Positions 1 through 8,632 are shown, counted from the stretch's first letter. The stretch: 44,953 bases of DNA from an uncultured Gammaproteobacteria bacterium (GCA_902826485.1 CADEEZ010000017.1:1-44953); one strand, 5' to 3'. Translations and numbers: made by a program. The notes: generated from the letters alone by a model not told the origin.

Positions 1-622
<622 letters not shown>

Positions 623-663
623 CCCTTGATACAGTTTATTTTCGGGATGGATTGCTTCCCCTT

Positions 664-708
664 AAGCTACTATAAAGACTTCCGAACGTTAGTTGGTTAG
701 CTTTTTTT
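664..708 (+). terminator. Weak candidate terminator after the polyQ gene
   Basis: AAGCTA at 664-669 can pair with TAGCTT at 698-703, followed by a run of T. The loop is long (about 28 nt) and the stem short, so this is only a tentative Rho-independent terminator between the polyQ gene and the rplY promoter. Confidence 0.25.
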
Positions 709-711
709 AAT

Positions 712-738
712 TTGAAATATACCTCCATCTGTTATAAA
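712..738 (+). promoter_or_regulatory. Candidate sigma70 promoter of rplY-pth(-ychF)
   Basis: TTGAAA at 712-717 and TATAAA at 733-738 are separated by 15 bp. The -10 is preceded by TGT, giving an extended -10 that can compensate for the short spacer. The predicted start near 745 leaves a leader of about 64 nt before the rplY ATG. Confidence 0.5.
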
Positions 739-747
739 CTACGGGGC

Positions 748-772
748 TTGCTTTTCTGGTCGCGGAAAGCAA
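748..772 (+). promoter_or_regulatory. Stem-loop in the rplY 5' leader
   Basis: TTGCTTTTC (748-756) pairs with GGAAAGCAA (764-772) in a 9-bp stem containing one G-U pair, with a 7-nt loop. It lies almost at the predicted transcript start and is followed by an AT-rich stretch and the Shine-Dalgarno. E. coli rplY is known to be autogenously controlled through its leader. Whether this hairpin is a comparable L25 target or simply protects the 5' end is not visible. Confidence 0.45.
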
Positions 773-808
773 TTATGTTATTAAATTAAATTATTTTTGG
801 AGTCTGAT

Positions 809-1546
809 ATGGCAACTACAGGATTGTTTGAACTGGATGCCGCTCCTCGTGAGCTGTTGGGGAAAGGTGCGAGCCGCCGCCTTCGTCGAACCAGTGACAA
901 TATACCCGGCATTTTGTATGGTGGTGGCCAAAACCCGCTTCCTATTTCATTAAATAAGAATCAAGTAAAAAAAGCCTTAGAAAATAAAGCCTTTTACTCT
1001 CACATTTTAACTTTGTCCCTTGGCGGCAAAGAACAAAAAGTGGTATTAAAAGATATTCATCGTCATCCGCACAAACCCTATATTCAACATATGGATTTTA
1101 TGCGCATTCGTGCCGATCAATTAATTAATATGCACATTCCTATTCGTTATTCCGGTGAGCAAGAAGCACCTGGCTTTAAAGCAGGCGGCATCATTTCTAA
1201 ATCATTAGTTGAAATTGAAGTCCGTTGCTTACCAAAAGACTTACCTGAATTTATTGAGCTCAGCTTAGCTGGCATGCAATTAGATGAAGTCATTCACTTA
1301 TCTAATCTAAAGCTGCCTAAAGATGTTGAAATTCCTGCTCTAACACATGGTGCAGAATATGATCATCCTGTGGTCAGTATTCATAAGCCAAGAGTCGTCG
1401 CGGAAGATGAAGCAACTCCTGTTGTTGCCGAAGCGGAAGCAAAAGACAAAGCAAGCAAAGAAAAATCAGGCAAAGAAAAAGCTGCCGCCGCTGCTAAACC
1501 TGCAGCAGCTAAAGCGCCTGCAAAAGATACCAAATCTAAAAAATAA
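809..1546 (+). CDS. rplY: 50S ribosomal protein L25 / general stress protein Ctc
   Basis: L25 binds loop E of 5S rRNA in the central protuberance of the large subunit. This is the long Ctc/TL5 form (245 aa). An N-terminal L25 domain (about residues 5-95, with GKGASRRLRR and the PGILYG turn) is followed by the TL5-type beta domain (about 100-190). A low-complexity Ala/Lys/Glu tail follows (about 200-245). ATG 809 is preferred over the upstream in-frame TTG at 797 because GGAG at 799-802 lies 6 nt before it. The stop overlaps the pth start by one base (TAATG), so the two are translationally coupled. The rplY-pth-ychF order is typical of gammaproteobacteria; the prs gene usually found upstream is absent and the polyQ gene is there instead. 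Confidence 0.95.
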   Translation: MATTGLFELDAAPRELLGKGASRRLRRTSDNIPGILYGGGQNPLPISLNKNQVKKALENKAFYSHILTLSLGGKEQKVVLKDIHRHPHKPYIQHMDFMRIRADQLINMHIPIRYSGEQEAPGFKAGGIISKSLVEIEVRCLPKDLPEFIELSLAGMQLDEVIHLSNLKLPKDVEIPALTHGAEYDHPVVSIHKPRVVAEDEATPVVAEAEAKDKASKEKSGKEKAAAAAKPAAAKAPAKDTKSKK

Positions 1547-2139
1547 TGACCGCTAACGTCATTAGACTGATTGTGGGCCTGGGCAATCCAGGCTCCGAAT
1601 ATGCCGCCACCCGGCACAATGCCGGGGTGTGGTGTATTGAACACCTTTGTCAAAAATACCAAATAAATTTAAAATATGAGACAAGTTTTAAAGCGCATTT
1701 AGGCAAACTTGTGTTACCCAAGATTTCAGCCTCTCCTATCTGGTTGATGGTACCGGGATCTTATATGAACCTGAGCGGCCAACCGGTACAGGCTGTTCAA
1801 CAATTTTATAAAATACTCCCCAAAGAAACCTTAGTCATACATGATGAGTTAGATTTGCCGCCAGGTGAAATTAGATTAAAACTAAACGGGGGAGATGGTG
1901 GCCATAATGGCTTAAAAAGCCTGATTCAGCACATGCAAACCAAAGAATTTTATCGACTCAGAGTGGGGATTGGTCACCCAGGCGATCGCGACCGTGTCGC
2001 CGATTACGTTCTCTCCAGACCTAATAAATCAGATGAAGCCTCTATTCAAGATGCCTTGGCTTTTGCCCTACCCGAATTTGAAAAAATAATCGACGGCCAA
2101 ATAGATAAAGCCATGCAAGTACTTCATACAAAAAAATAA
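1546..2139 (+). CDS. pth: Peptidyl-tRNA hydrolase
   Basis: Pth releases tRNA from prematurely dissociated peptidyl-tRNA in the cytoplasm so that both parts can be recycled. The 197-residue protein has the family signature GLGNPG at 11-16 and the catalytic His in RHNAG (His24). It also has the HDELDLPPG segment near 100 and the GGDGGHNGLKS loop that contacts the substrate. Length matches the bacterial family (about 190-200). Translation starts within the rplY stop codon, indicating coupling. The gene lies in the expected place between L25 and YchF, two other translation-associated proteins. Confidence 0.97.
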   Translation: MTANVIRLIVGLGNPGSEYAATRHNAGVWCIEHLCQKYQINLKYETSFKAHLGKLVLPKISASPIWLMVPGSYMNLSGQPVQAVQQFYKILPKETLVIHDELDLPPGEIRLKLNGGDGGHNGLKSLIQHMQTKEFYRLRVGIGHPGDRDRVADYVLSRPNKSDEASIQDALAFALPEFEKIIDGQIDKAMQVLHTKK

Positions 2140-2172
2140 TTCAACTAATTTAGTAACAGACAGGAAATAGCT

Positions 2173-3276
2173 ATGGGTTTTAAATGTGGAATCGTGGGTC
2201 TTCCCAACGTAGGCAAATCAACGTTATTTAATGCCTTAACCAAAGCAAAAATTGCTGCGGCCAATTACCCTTTTTGTACCATAGAACCCAATCACGGTAT
2301 TGTGCCCATGCCAGATGCCAGGCTAGATGCGCTCGCTGCAATCGTCAAACCTGAACGCATAGTGCCGACAACCATGGACTTTTTTGATATTGCGGGATTA
2401 GTCAAAGGCGCTTCTAAAGGCGAAGGGCTCGGTAATAAATTTTTGGGTAACATTCGTGAATGTGAAGCCATTGCACACGTTGTGCGGTGTTTTGAAAACG
2501 ACGATGTGATTCATGTATCGGGTAAAGTTGATCCCATTCTAGACATCGAAACCATCGAAACAGAACTGATTTTAGCCGACTTAGACTCCGTAGAAAAAGC
2601 TTTATTAAAAGCCGAAAAAAATGCCAAATCTGGCAACAAAAAATTAATTGAAGAAAAACAATTATTAGAAGATTTAAGAAATCATCTGAATGACAGTAAG
2701 CCAGGCAGAAGTTTCGTTTACCAAGGTAATTTAGATCAAGAAAAATTGGCTTTATTAAATAGCCTGCATTTACTCACCACCAAACCCGTGATGTACATTG
2801 CCAATGTCAATGACGATGGTTTTGAGAATAATCCTCATTTAGATAAAGTACGAGAATTGGCCAAACTTGAAGGCAGCCCGGTTGTGCCTGTTTGTGCTGC
2901 GATGGAAATGGAAATCACGGATTTATCCGAAGAAGAAAAACAAGAATTTTTAGAAAGCATGGGCTTACATGAACCCGGTTTAAATCGCGTTATTCGTGAA
3001 GGCTACGCCCTACTTAAACTTGAAACCTATTTTACTGCGGGTGTAAAAGAAGTCCGTGCTTGGACCATCTCTGTTGGGCATACTGCGCCGCAAGCAGCTG
3101 GCGTGATACATACCGATTTTGAAAAAGGCTTTATTCGTGCCGAAGTGATTAGCTATGATGATTTTATTAAATATAATGGCGAAGCCGGCGCTAAAGAAGC
3201 AGGTAAATGGCGTTTAGAAGGCAAAGAATACATCGTTCAAGATGGCGATGTGGTGCATTTTAGGTTTAATGTATAA
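2173..3276 (+). CDS. ychF: Redox-responsive ribosome-associated ATPase YchF (OLA1 family)
   Basis: YchF is an Obg-related P-loop NTPase that prefers ATP and associates with ribosomes. The 367 residues include the P-loop GLPNVGKST (about 9-17) and a switch region ending in [18 protein letters not shown] helical coiled-coil insertion (about 130-200) and a C-terminal TGS domain (about 280-365, with [17 protein letters not shown]) follow. The nucleotide-specificity segment reads NVNDDG; as I recall E. coli has NVNEDG, so this would be a conservative Glu-to-Asp change. The start has a good Shine-Dalgarno (CAGGAAA) and lies 33 nt after pth, consistent with one operon. Confidence 0.96.
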   Translation: MGFKCGIVGLPNVGKSTLFNALTKAKIAAANYPFCTIEPNHGIVPMPDARLDALAAIVKPERIVPTTMDFFDIAGLVKGASKGEGLGNKFLGNIRECEAIAHVVRCFENDDVIHVSGKVDPILDIETIETELILADLDSVEKALLKAEKNAKSGNKKLIEEKQLLEDLRNHLNDSKPGRSFVYQGNLDQEKLALLNSLHLLTTKPVMYIANVNDDGFENNPHLDKVRELAKLEGSPVVPVCAAMEMEITDLSEEEKQEFLESMGLHEPGLNRVIREGYALLKLETYFTAGVKEVRAWTISVGHTAPQAAGVIHTDFEKGFIRAEVISYDDFIKYNGEAGAKEAGKWRLEGKEYIVQDGDVVHFRFNV

Positions 3277-3346
3277 AAAAAATTATTGAACCAAATCTTC
3301 CCATTCCTAGTCTACCCCTTATGTTTCATAGCTGGGTGGACAGCTT

Positions 3347-4987
3347 ATGTCAGATTCTCTCAAAAGACTTAGGCACAGTGATTTAATCGCTCTAACAAGA
3401 GTATTTGCACCCTATTTAAACGAAAAAGGGGTCTGTAATGGATTTACGCCTATGTGGATTCAAGCCTTGCTCACAAGTAAATCAGATGAGGCTATTTTTT
3501 ATCAACGCTTAGATGATATTTACGCCTACATAAAACTACATCCTATTCAACATATTTCCGAAGAAATTGATGCCATTTTTCAGTCAAGAAATCAAGATAG
3601 CCCACCTTTTACAGAAGAAGAATTAAAAAAAATTCAAATAAAAGCATTTGCTCAATCAATCGCCATTCAACAGGCTCCGCTACATGAAATGTTTGGTGAA
3701 CATATCAATGCGCTACATAAAGAAAAATTATACCCGCTCACCACTTCTAAAAAACTTGACGATATAAAAGCGAAAATTTTTGTGAATCCTCTGGGGCTAT
3801 TGGATCCTAGCATGCCCGAATTAACAGCCTATTTTAAATATGCAGAAAGTTTGTTAAAACTAAGTGAAAACAAAAGCCCTATTGCTTTTTTAATGTGCTC
3901 AGAATTCCATGCCGTTGGCTTAACCTTCGATCATGAATCTAATCAATGGCATTTCATTGATATAAACTACTTATACGGTAAAAAAAACTATTATTTTGAG
4001 TTGTCGTCACAAGCATTATCCCAGAAGATTTTTACTTGTTTTGAAGATGCGCTCCATACCTATACTGCCTTTTCAATTCAAGCTATTTCATTATCTGAAC
4101 ACACTGAATTGATAGGAAATTTAAAAAAACTAACATTGGCAGCTGTTTCATTGGAAATGAGAGAGAATAGCCGAGGGACAAATTTATTATTTATCGCTTG
4201 TCTATTGGATAATGAAAAAGCAGTTCAATTAATTTTAGAAAACAAAGCCATCAATATCAATAAAGTAAATAAAAAATATCTTACTTCCTTACATCTTGTT
4301 TGTCGTGACGGAAATATTGCTATTGTTAAGTTATTATTAAAGCACCCTTCAATGAATAGCTTAAACGTGCCTACCGATAAAGGTTTTACCCCTCTGCATT
4401 TTGCTATTTACCAAAGCCATATGGATATTGTGAAATTACTTTTACAACAACCTGGAATATATCATAGCATTAACATGAGAAATAGTAAGGGCAATACACC
4501 TCTACACTTGGCTTGTGGAAGGGGGGAGCTTGACATCATGAAGTTAATGCTAAAAACAGCTAATGTAACAATAACCATTAATGACAGTGATAACGAAAAA
4601 AATACACTTCTGCATATTGCTTGTTCGTGGGGACACACCGATATTCTTAAGTATCTTCTTAATCATCCTTTATTAAAAACTTTAAACGCGCCCAATAAAG
4701 ACGGCGATACCCCCCTCCACTTTGCTTGTTTGAATGGCCATGAGAAAATTGTTAAATTATTATTAAAAGCGGGTGCTAAAAATAGTCCAAATTTAAAAGG
4801 GGAAACGCCCTTATCTATTGCTCAAGAAAAAAATCAGGCTAAAATTGTTGCCTTATTTTCTCAGAATTATTTGAATGGGATGGAAGTAGAACAACAATTA
4901 AACAAAAATACCAAAAGAAAAACAGATTCTGAAAACCTAGTGAATACAGAAGAAAAACTTATATCTAAAAAGCGCAAAAAAATGTAA
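3347..4987 (+). CDS. Ankyrin-repeat protein with candidate papain-like (YopT/C58-type) N-terminal domain and basic tail; putative effector
   Basis: This 546-residue protein has no signal peptide. Residues 276-510 form about seven ankyrin repeats with typical TPLHxAC and IVKLLL motifs (for example FTPLHFA, DTPLHFACLNGHEKIVKLLL). The preceding 270 residues show spacing that resembles papain-like cysteine proteases of the YopT/C58 type: Cys30 in GVCNGFTPMWIQ, His188 in FHAVGLTF, and Asp205/Asn207 in WHFIDIN. That assignment is my inference from motif shape and needs a profile search. The last 27 residues contain KRK and KKRKKM clusters separated by an acidic stretch, resembling a bipartite nuclear localisation signal. 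Ankyrin effectors are well known in Legionella, Coxiella and related bacteria. It stands alone between ychF and a convergent SNARE-like gene. Confidence 0.8.
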   Translation: MSDSLKRLRHSDLIALTRVFAPYLNEKGVCNGFTPMWIQALLTSKSDEAIFYQRLDDIYAYIKLHPIQHISEEIDAIFQSRNQDSPPFTEEELKKIQIKAFAQSIAIQQAPLHEMFGEHINALHKEKLYPLTTSKKLDDIKAKIFVNPLGLLDPSMPELTAYFKYAESLLKLSENKSPIAFLMCSEFHAVGLTFDHESNQWHFIDINYLYGKKNYYFELSSQALSQKIFTCFEDALHTYTAFSIQAISLSEHTELIGNLKKLTLAAVSLEMRENSRGTNLLFIACLLDNEKAVQLILENKAININKVNKKYLTSLHLVCRDGNIAIVKLLLKHPSMNSLNVPTDKGFTPLHFAIYQSHMDIVKLLLQQPGIYHSINMRNSKGNTPLHLACGRGELDIMKLMLKTANVTITINDSDNEKNTLLHIACSWGHTDILKYLLNHPLLKTLNAPNKDGDTPLHFACLNGHEKIVKLLLKAGAKNSPNLKGETPLSIAQEKNQAKIVALFSQNYLNGMEVEQQLNKNTKRKTDSENLVNTEEKLISKKRKKM

Positions 4988-4999
4988 ATAGCCTACAAC

Positions 5000-5662
5000 T
5001 TATTTTTTATCTGATAGACCGAACCGTTTTTTAGCCACATTTTTTTCAGGTATCAGTATTTTTGTCCCTTCTTGCTTTTCATGTTTTTTAGCCTCAAACC
5101 ATTGGGTTAAGGTTTTTGAAATTTCTAAGGGTTGCATTTCTTGTTCATGGTGGCTTTGATTGGGGGCATTTTTATTTCCAGCCTGACTCGTAAGACTAGC
5201 CATGTTACTGGGCTTTAATTTGTCTTTAAGCCCAGCACTGAATTTATCCTTTAGGGCTTTGAATGGGCTGTCTTGTAATTGATAGGCAAACGCTAATTTC
5301 CCAAAGAAGGCTTTAATTGTGCCCGCATAATAGCCTGTGACGCCCCCTAGAGCCGAACCAAACATTCCTGTCATCAAACAACTGGCTGGACTATACCCAT
5401 TCCATACACCATAGAGAGAACCCCCAATACCAAATAAGATAATACCGCCATAGATATAATTTCTGGTATTAAGCGCTGTTTTTAATTCATTGGCATGCAG
5501 GGCAAATTCTTGTGTTTGATGTCTTAAATCTTTGGTCGTTTCATCTAGTTTTTCAAGTAACTCAGCTCTTGCAATCAAGTTTTCCACATTTGTCTCTAAA
5601 ATTTTCTTAGTGTCATCCAGATCTTTCTGTGTTTCTAGAATTTTTTTTTGGGAGTCAGTCAT
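5000..5662 (-). CDS. R-SNARE (synaptobrevin)-like membrane protein; putative host vesicle-fusion mimic
   Basis: The 220-residue protein starts with a helix (residues 5-66) that fits the R-SNARE register without a gap. Taking Arg32 as the zero layer, layers -7 to +8 fall on I8, T11, L15, T18, L22, N25, L29, R32, L36, L39, T43, L46, T50, F53, A57 and L60. Against human VAMP2 as I remember it, T11-Q12, D16, N25-V26, R32, L36, L39-D40, L46, F53, A57 and L60-K61 are identical. Two Gly-rich hydrophobic segments follow (about 69-87 and 92-125), then a polar tail of about 95 residues with basic patches. Eukaryotic VAMPs end after one membrane anchor, so the hairpin and tail differ. SNARE mimics exist in Legionella (LegC proteins, LseA) and Chlamydia (IncA). 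Start ATG is preceded by GGCAGG. A generic coiled coil is the alternative. Confidence 0.75.
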   Translation of the reverse strand: MTDSQKKILETQKDLDDTKKILETNVENLIARAELLEKLDETTKDLRHQTQEFALHANELKTALNTRNYIYGGIILFGIGGSLYGVWNGYSPASCLMTGMFGSALGGVTGYYAGTIKAFFGKLAFAYQLQDSPFKALKDKFSAGLKDKLKPSNMASLTSQAGNKNAPNQSHHEQEMQPLEISKTLTQWFEAKKHEKQEGTKILIPEKNVAKKRFGLSDKK

Positions 5663-5721
5663 TACAGCCTGCCTTTTTTTACAATAACTTATTGATTTAT
5701 ATAATTTTTATTTCAAGGTAA

Positions 5722-5730
5722 GGTATAGCA
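5722..5730 (-). promoter_or_regulatory. Possible extended -10 upstream of the SNARE-like gene
   Basis: On the minus strand TGC is followed directly by TATACC. No convincing -35 is seen. A start here would give a leader of about 50 nt, AT-rich, ahead of the SNARE-like gene. I see no PmrA-type direct repeat in the upstream region. Confidence 0.25.
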
Positions 5731-5797
5731 CACTAACTAACACAAATTGTTTACCCTGCCCTTGGGTTCGTCGCTTGAAATCAAACGGCCGTCAAGA

Positions 5798-5826
5798 TTG
5801 ACAAATGGGCTGCCTTTAGCCAAAAT
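5798..5826 (+). promoter_or_regulatory. Promoter of tRNA-Met
   Basis: A perfect -35 (TTGACA, 5798-5803) is separated by 17 bp from CAAAAT (5821-5826), a 4/6 match to the -10. The predicted start near 5833 lies about 15 nt before the mature tRNA, leaving a short 5' trailer for RNase P removal. Confidence 0.65.
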
Positions 5827-5847
5827 GCCAGGCTTCAAGAAGATAAT

Positions 5848-5924
5848 GGCTATGTAGCTCAGCTGGTTAGAGCGCGGCACTCATAATGCTGAGGTCGGTG
5901 GTTCGAGTCCACCCATAGCCACCA
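5848..5924 (+). tRNA. Elongator tRNA-Met (anticodon CAU)
   Basis: This is a complete cloverleaf. Acceptor GGCTATG pairs perfectly with CATAGCC. The D arm is GCTCAGCTGGTTAGAGC. The anticodon stem CGGCA/TGCTG holds the loop CTCATAA with CAT at 5882-5884, the T arm contains GTTCGAGTC, and the 3' CCA is encoded. The sequence resembles E. coli metT/metU and not the initiator, which has an unpaired first base and three G-C pairs under the anticodon loop. It stands as a single gene with its own promoter. Confidence 0.97.
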
Positions 5925-6036
5925 CATCAATATACACCCTCTGTTTATACAGCCTTTTTAGTTCTAAATTTTTTTATGTTCCCTCCGATAACCTCAGTAG
6001 ACCCCTAGAACTGGGGAATCTTTTATTGGAGTGATC

Positions 6037-7281
6037 ATGGCTCAAGAAATACCCATTGGTGCAGAAAATGTCAGCAACGGCATGTATGTAACCAAACTTG
6101 ACTGTCCTTGGAGCGACACGCCATTCTTGTTGCAAGGCTTCCTTATTCAAGATCAAGAAGACATAGAAACCTTAAAAAAATATTGCAAACATATTTATAT
6201 CGATCCTATGCAAAGCAGCATCCCCATCGAGTATATTAAGCGATTTGAAAAAAGAGAATTGCTTGCTAACGCGGACTATAAAGATATTCCGTTGCCAGAA
6301 AGTATCGGAGCAAAAAATCAATATGAAATTCTCAACTCTGTTGAAGATGAAATCAAAATATTTAGAGCAGGTCACCTAAAATTAACAGACAATGTTCACC
6401 AAACTTTAGAGCAAATCAAAAAAGGTGAAAAAATTTCAATCACCACTTTAGACAGTGCCATTGAACCTTTAGTCAATAGCATTATCCGGAATCCCGATGC
6501 AGCCACTCTATTGAATCAAATCGAAGAAAAAGATACTTATACGTATAATCATTCTTTATCTTGTGCGATTACGGCCGTTGCTTTTGGGCGACAACTGGGC
6601 TTCCCTAAAGAAGATTTAAAATCGCTTGCCTTGGGTGCCCTATTATTTGATATTGGTAAAGTAAAACTACCCAGTAGTTTGCTAATGAAAACAGAAAATT
6701 TCACTCAAGAAGAATTTGAGTTTATTAAAAAGCACGTTGAACTTGGGTTAGATATTATAAAACAAAATATTGGTCTAGATGACACCACCGTATTAATGAT
6801 GTGGACCCACCATGAAAGATTTTTAGGACAAGGATACCCCAGAGGATTAAAAGGCAATGAAATTCCCTTAGTGGGCAGAATTGCAGGTATCATAGATTGT
6901 TATAATGCCATGACCAGTCAACGGCCTTATGCCAAAGCCATCCCTGCTCATGAAGCAATTAAACAATTATATCAATGGCGAGATATCTTTTTTCAAAAAG
7001 AATTAGTGGAAACGTTTATTCAATCTATTGGTATGTTTCCCGTTGGCACTTTGGTGGAACTCTCTACAGGGGAAGTGGGGGTCATTATCTCTCAAAATCC
7101 AAAACGAAGACTTAAACCCAAAGTCATGCTCATACTCGACTCAGAGAAAAACCCTTTAGGATGCTTTGCCACCAGAGATTTACAGACAGATGAAAGAGAT
7201 AAGCAAGGCAATCCCATTGAAATAAAACGAGGGCTGGAAAAAGGCGCTTACCATATTAACCCTAAAGATTTTTACTTATAG
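6037..7281 (+). CDS. DUF3391/HD-GYP domain protein with altered HD dyad (cyclic-di-GMP phosphodiesterase family)
   Basis: The 414 residues begin with a DUF3391 domain (about 5-140; GMYVTKLDCPWSDTPF and QGFLI are diagnostic), followed by an HD-GYP domain (about 150-330). HD-GYP enzymes cleave cyclic-di-GMP with a bi- or trinuclear metal centre. Retained residues include His172 (YNHSL), Asp205 (FDIGK), Lys208, His233, His258-His259 (THHER) and the GYP triad at 266-268. The first residue of the HD pair, however, is Phe204 instead of His, so metal binding may be weakened or rearranged. A C-terminal extension (about 335-414) continues beyond the catalytic helices. ATG 6037 is chosen over GTG 6031 because the TGGAG Shine-Dalgarno at 6027-6031 fits it. 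It lies 16 nt upstream of an EAL gene, presumably in one operon. Confidence 0.9.
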   Translation: MAQEIPIGAENVSNGMYVTKLDCPWSDTPFLLQGFLIQDQEDIETLKKYCKHIYIDPMQSSIPIEYIKRFEKRELLANADYKDIPLPESIGAKNQYEILNSVEDEIKIFRAGHLKLTDNVHQTLEQIKKGEKISITTLDSAIEPLVNSIIRNPDAATLLNQIEEKDTYTYNHSLSCAITAVAFGRQLGFPKEDLKSLALGALLFDIGKVKLPSSLLMKTENFTQEEFEFIKKHVELGLDIIKQNIGLDDTTVLMMWTHHERFLGQGYPRGLKGNEIPLVGRIAGIIDCYNAMTSQRPYAKAIPAHEAIKQLYQWRDIFFQKELVETFIQSIGMFPVGTLVELSTGEVGVIISQNPKRRLKPKVMLILDSEKNPLGCFATRDLQTDERDKQGNPIEIKRGLEKGAYHINPKDFYL

Positions 7282-7297
7282 AGAGTTAATTAAATTT

Positions 7298-8632
7298 ATG
7301 ACTGTTTCTAAGTTATTAACCAGAACACAATTTTTTCATCAGTTGAAAGAAACCTCTCAGCTATATCAAAATACGCGACAAGAATTTGCCCTTATTCTCA
7401 TTGGCATTAATCGATTTAAAAAAATAAATTTACTTTATGGCTTTGAAGTGGGCGATCAAATATTAGATCAAATGTCTGAACGAATCATTGACATTTTGCC
7501 CGAAGGTAACGTTATCGCAAAAATCAATAACAGTGAATTTGCCATTTTGTTAAAACAAATCAAGCATGCGGGTCAAGTTATTCTTGCTACCAATAAAATA
7601 ATTTCTGTTCTGTCTGAACCTTTTAATATTGCCAATGAAACGGTACGAATTAAAGTGAGCATTGGGATTTGCAGTGCACAAGCGAGCATTACTCGCTCGG
7701 ATGACTATATTCATCGAGCGGAAGTCGCACTAGAACTTGCTAAAAAAAGTAATGCAGAATATCTTCTTTATTCTGATGCCCTCGATTTGGATTTAAATAG
7801 ACAACCTGACATTGAAAATAAAATTAACATTGCTCTTGAAGAAGGGGAATTTGAATTATATTACCAACCTAAAGTCGATTTAAAATCTGGGACGCCAATT
7901 GGCGCTGAAGCTTTAATTAGATGGAATCACCCTCTTTTAGGTCAAGTGAGCCCTAATGCTTTTATTCCTATTGCCGAACAAACAGGACAAATTATCCCCA
8001 TCACTTTTTGGACATTGAACACGGCATTAAGACAATTAAGCGAATGGCCGGAATTTGAGACCATGTTGAATGTGGCTGTTAATTTTTCTGCCATTGCCAC
8101 TAAAGACGAAGATCTGGTTGAGCGAGTGGAAAGCGCGTTAAAAATTTGGGGTATTGATTATACGCGTTTGACCATTGAGATCACCGAAAGTACCTTACTT
8201 TCAGATCCCACAAAAACCTTTGAAATATTAAAAAAATTAAAAAATTTAGGCATTAAAATTTCCATTGACGATTTTGGAACAGGCTATTCTTCTCTTTCCT
8301 ATTTTAAAAATATCCCTGCAACAGAACTTAAAATTGACCAGTCTTTTGTCAGTAAAGTATTGAGTAGCCCTACTGATTTACAAATCACTAAAACCATTAT
8401 TGCGATTGCCAAAGAATTTGAACTTAAAGTGGTGGCTGAAGGCATCGAAGATCAAGCCACTTACGATGCCTTGGTTAAACTCGATTGCGATATTGGGCAA
8501 GGTTATTTTATTGGCCGCCCCATGCCTTTGGATAAGTTTGTAAATTGGCTAAAAACCCCAAGATTCTCTTTCACAAAAAACGTCAATTCTAACGACGCCG
8601 AACACCCGAATTCTCCTAATCGGGATACTTAG
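7298..8632 (+). CDS. Cyclic-di-GMP phosphodiesterase with degenerate GGDEF and intact EAL domain
   Basis: The 444-residue cytoplasmic protein has a GGDEF-type domain (about 25-165) and an EAL domain (about 172-420). The GGDEF signature has become NNSEF (77-81), so diguanylate cyclase activity is unlikely; it may be structural or bind GTP. The EAL catalytic set appears complete: E204-A-L, N262, E294, D324-D325 in DDFGTGY, K345, D347, E381 and Q401. The expected reaction is hydrolysis of cyclic-di-GMP to pGpG. No sensor or membrane segment precedes the domains. With the upstream HD-GYP gene it makes a locus devoted to lowering or sensing cyclic-di-GMP. An 8-bp inverted repeat (8629-8636/8654-8661) overlaps its stop but lacks a T tract. 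Confidence 0.93.
   Translation: MTVSKLLTRTQFFHQLKETSQLYQNTRQEFALILIGINRFKKINLLYGFEVGDQILDQMSERIIDILPEGNVIAKINNSEFAILLKQIKHAGQVILATNKIISVLSEPFNIANETVRIKVSIGICSAQASITRSDDYIHRAEVALELAKKSNAEYLLYSDALDLDLNRQPDIENKINIALEEGEFELYYQPKVDLKSGTPIGAEALIRWNHPLLGQVSPNAFIPIAEQTGQIIPITFWTLNTALRQLSEWPEFETMLNVAVNFSAIATKDEDLVERVESALKIWGIDYTRLTIEITESTLLSDPTKTFEILKKLKNLGIKISIDDFGTGYSSLSYFKNIPATELKIDQSFVSKVLSSPTDLQITKTIIAIAKEFELKVVAEGIEDQATYDALVKLDCDIGQGYFIGRPMPLDKFVNWLKTPRFSFTKNVNSNDAEHPNSPNRDT

Noticed and set aside
1381-1662. Minus-strand frame of 93 codons across the rplY-pth junction
   Set aside because: It is antisense to the Ala/Lys tail of L25 and the start of Pth, with no supporting signals.
5941-5960. Small hairpin CTGT-TTAT-ACAG plus T-rich stretch after tRNA-Met
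   Set aside because: The 4-bp stem is too weak to call a terminator with confidence.
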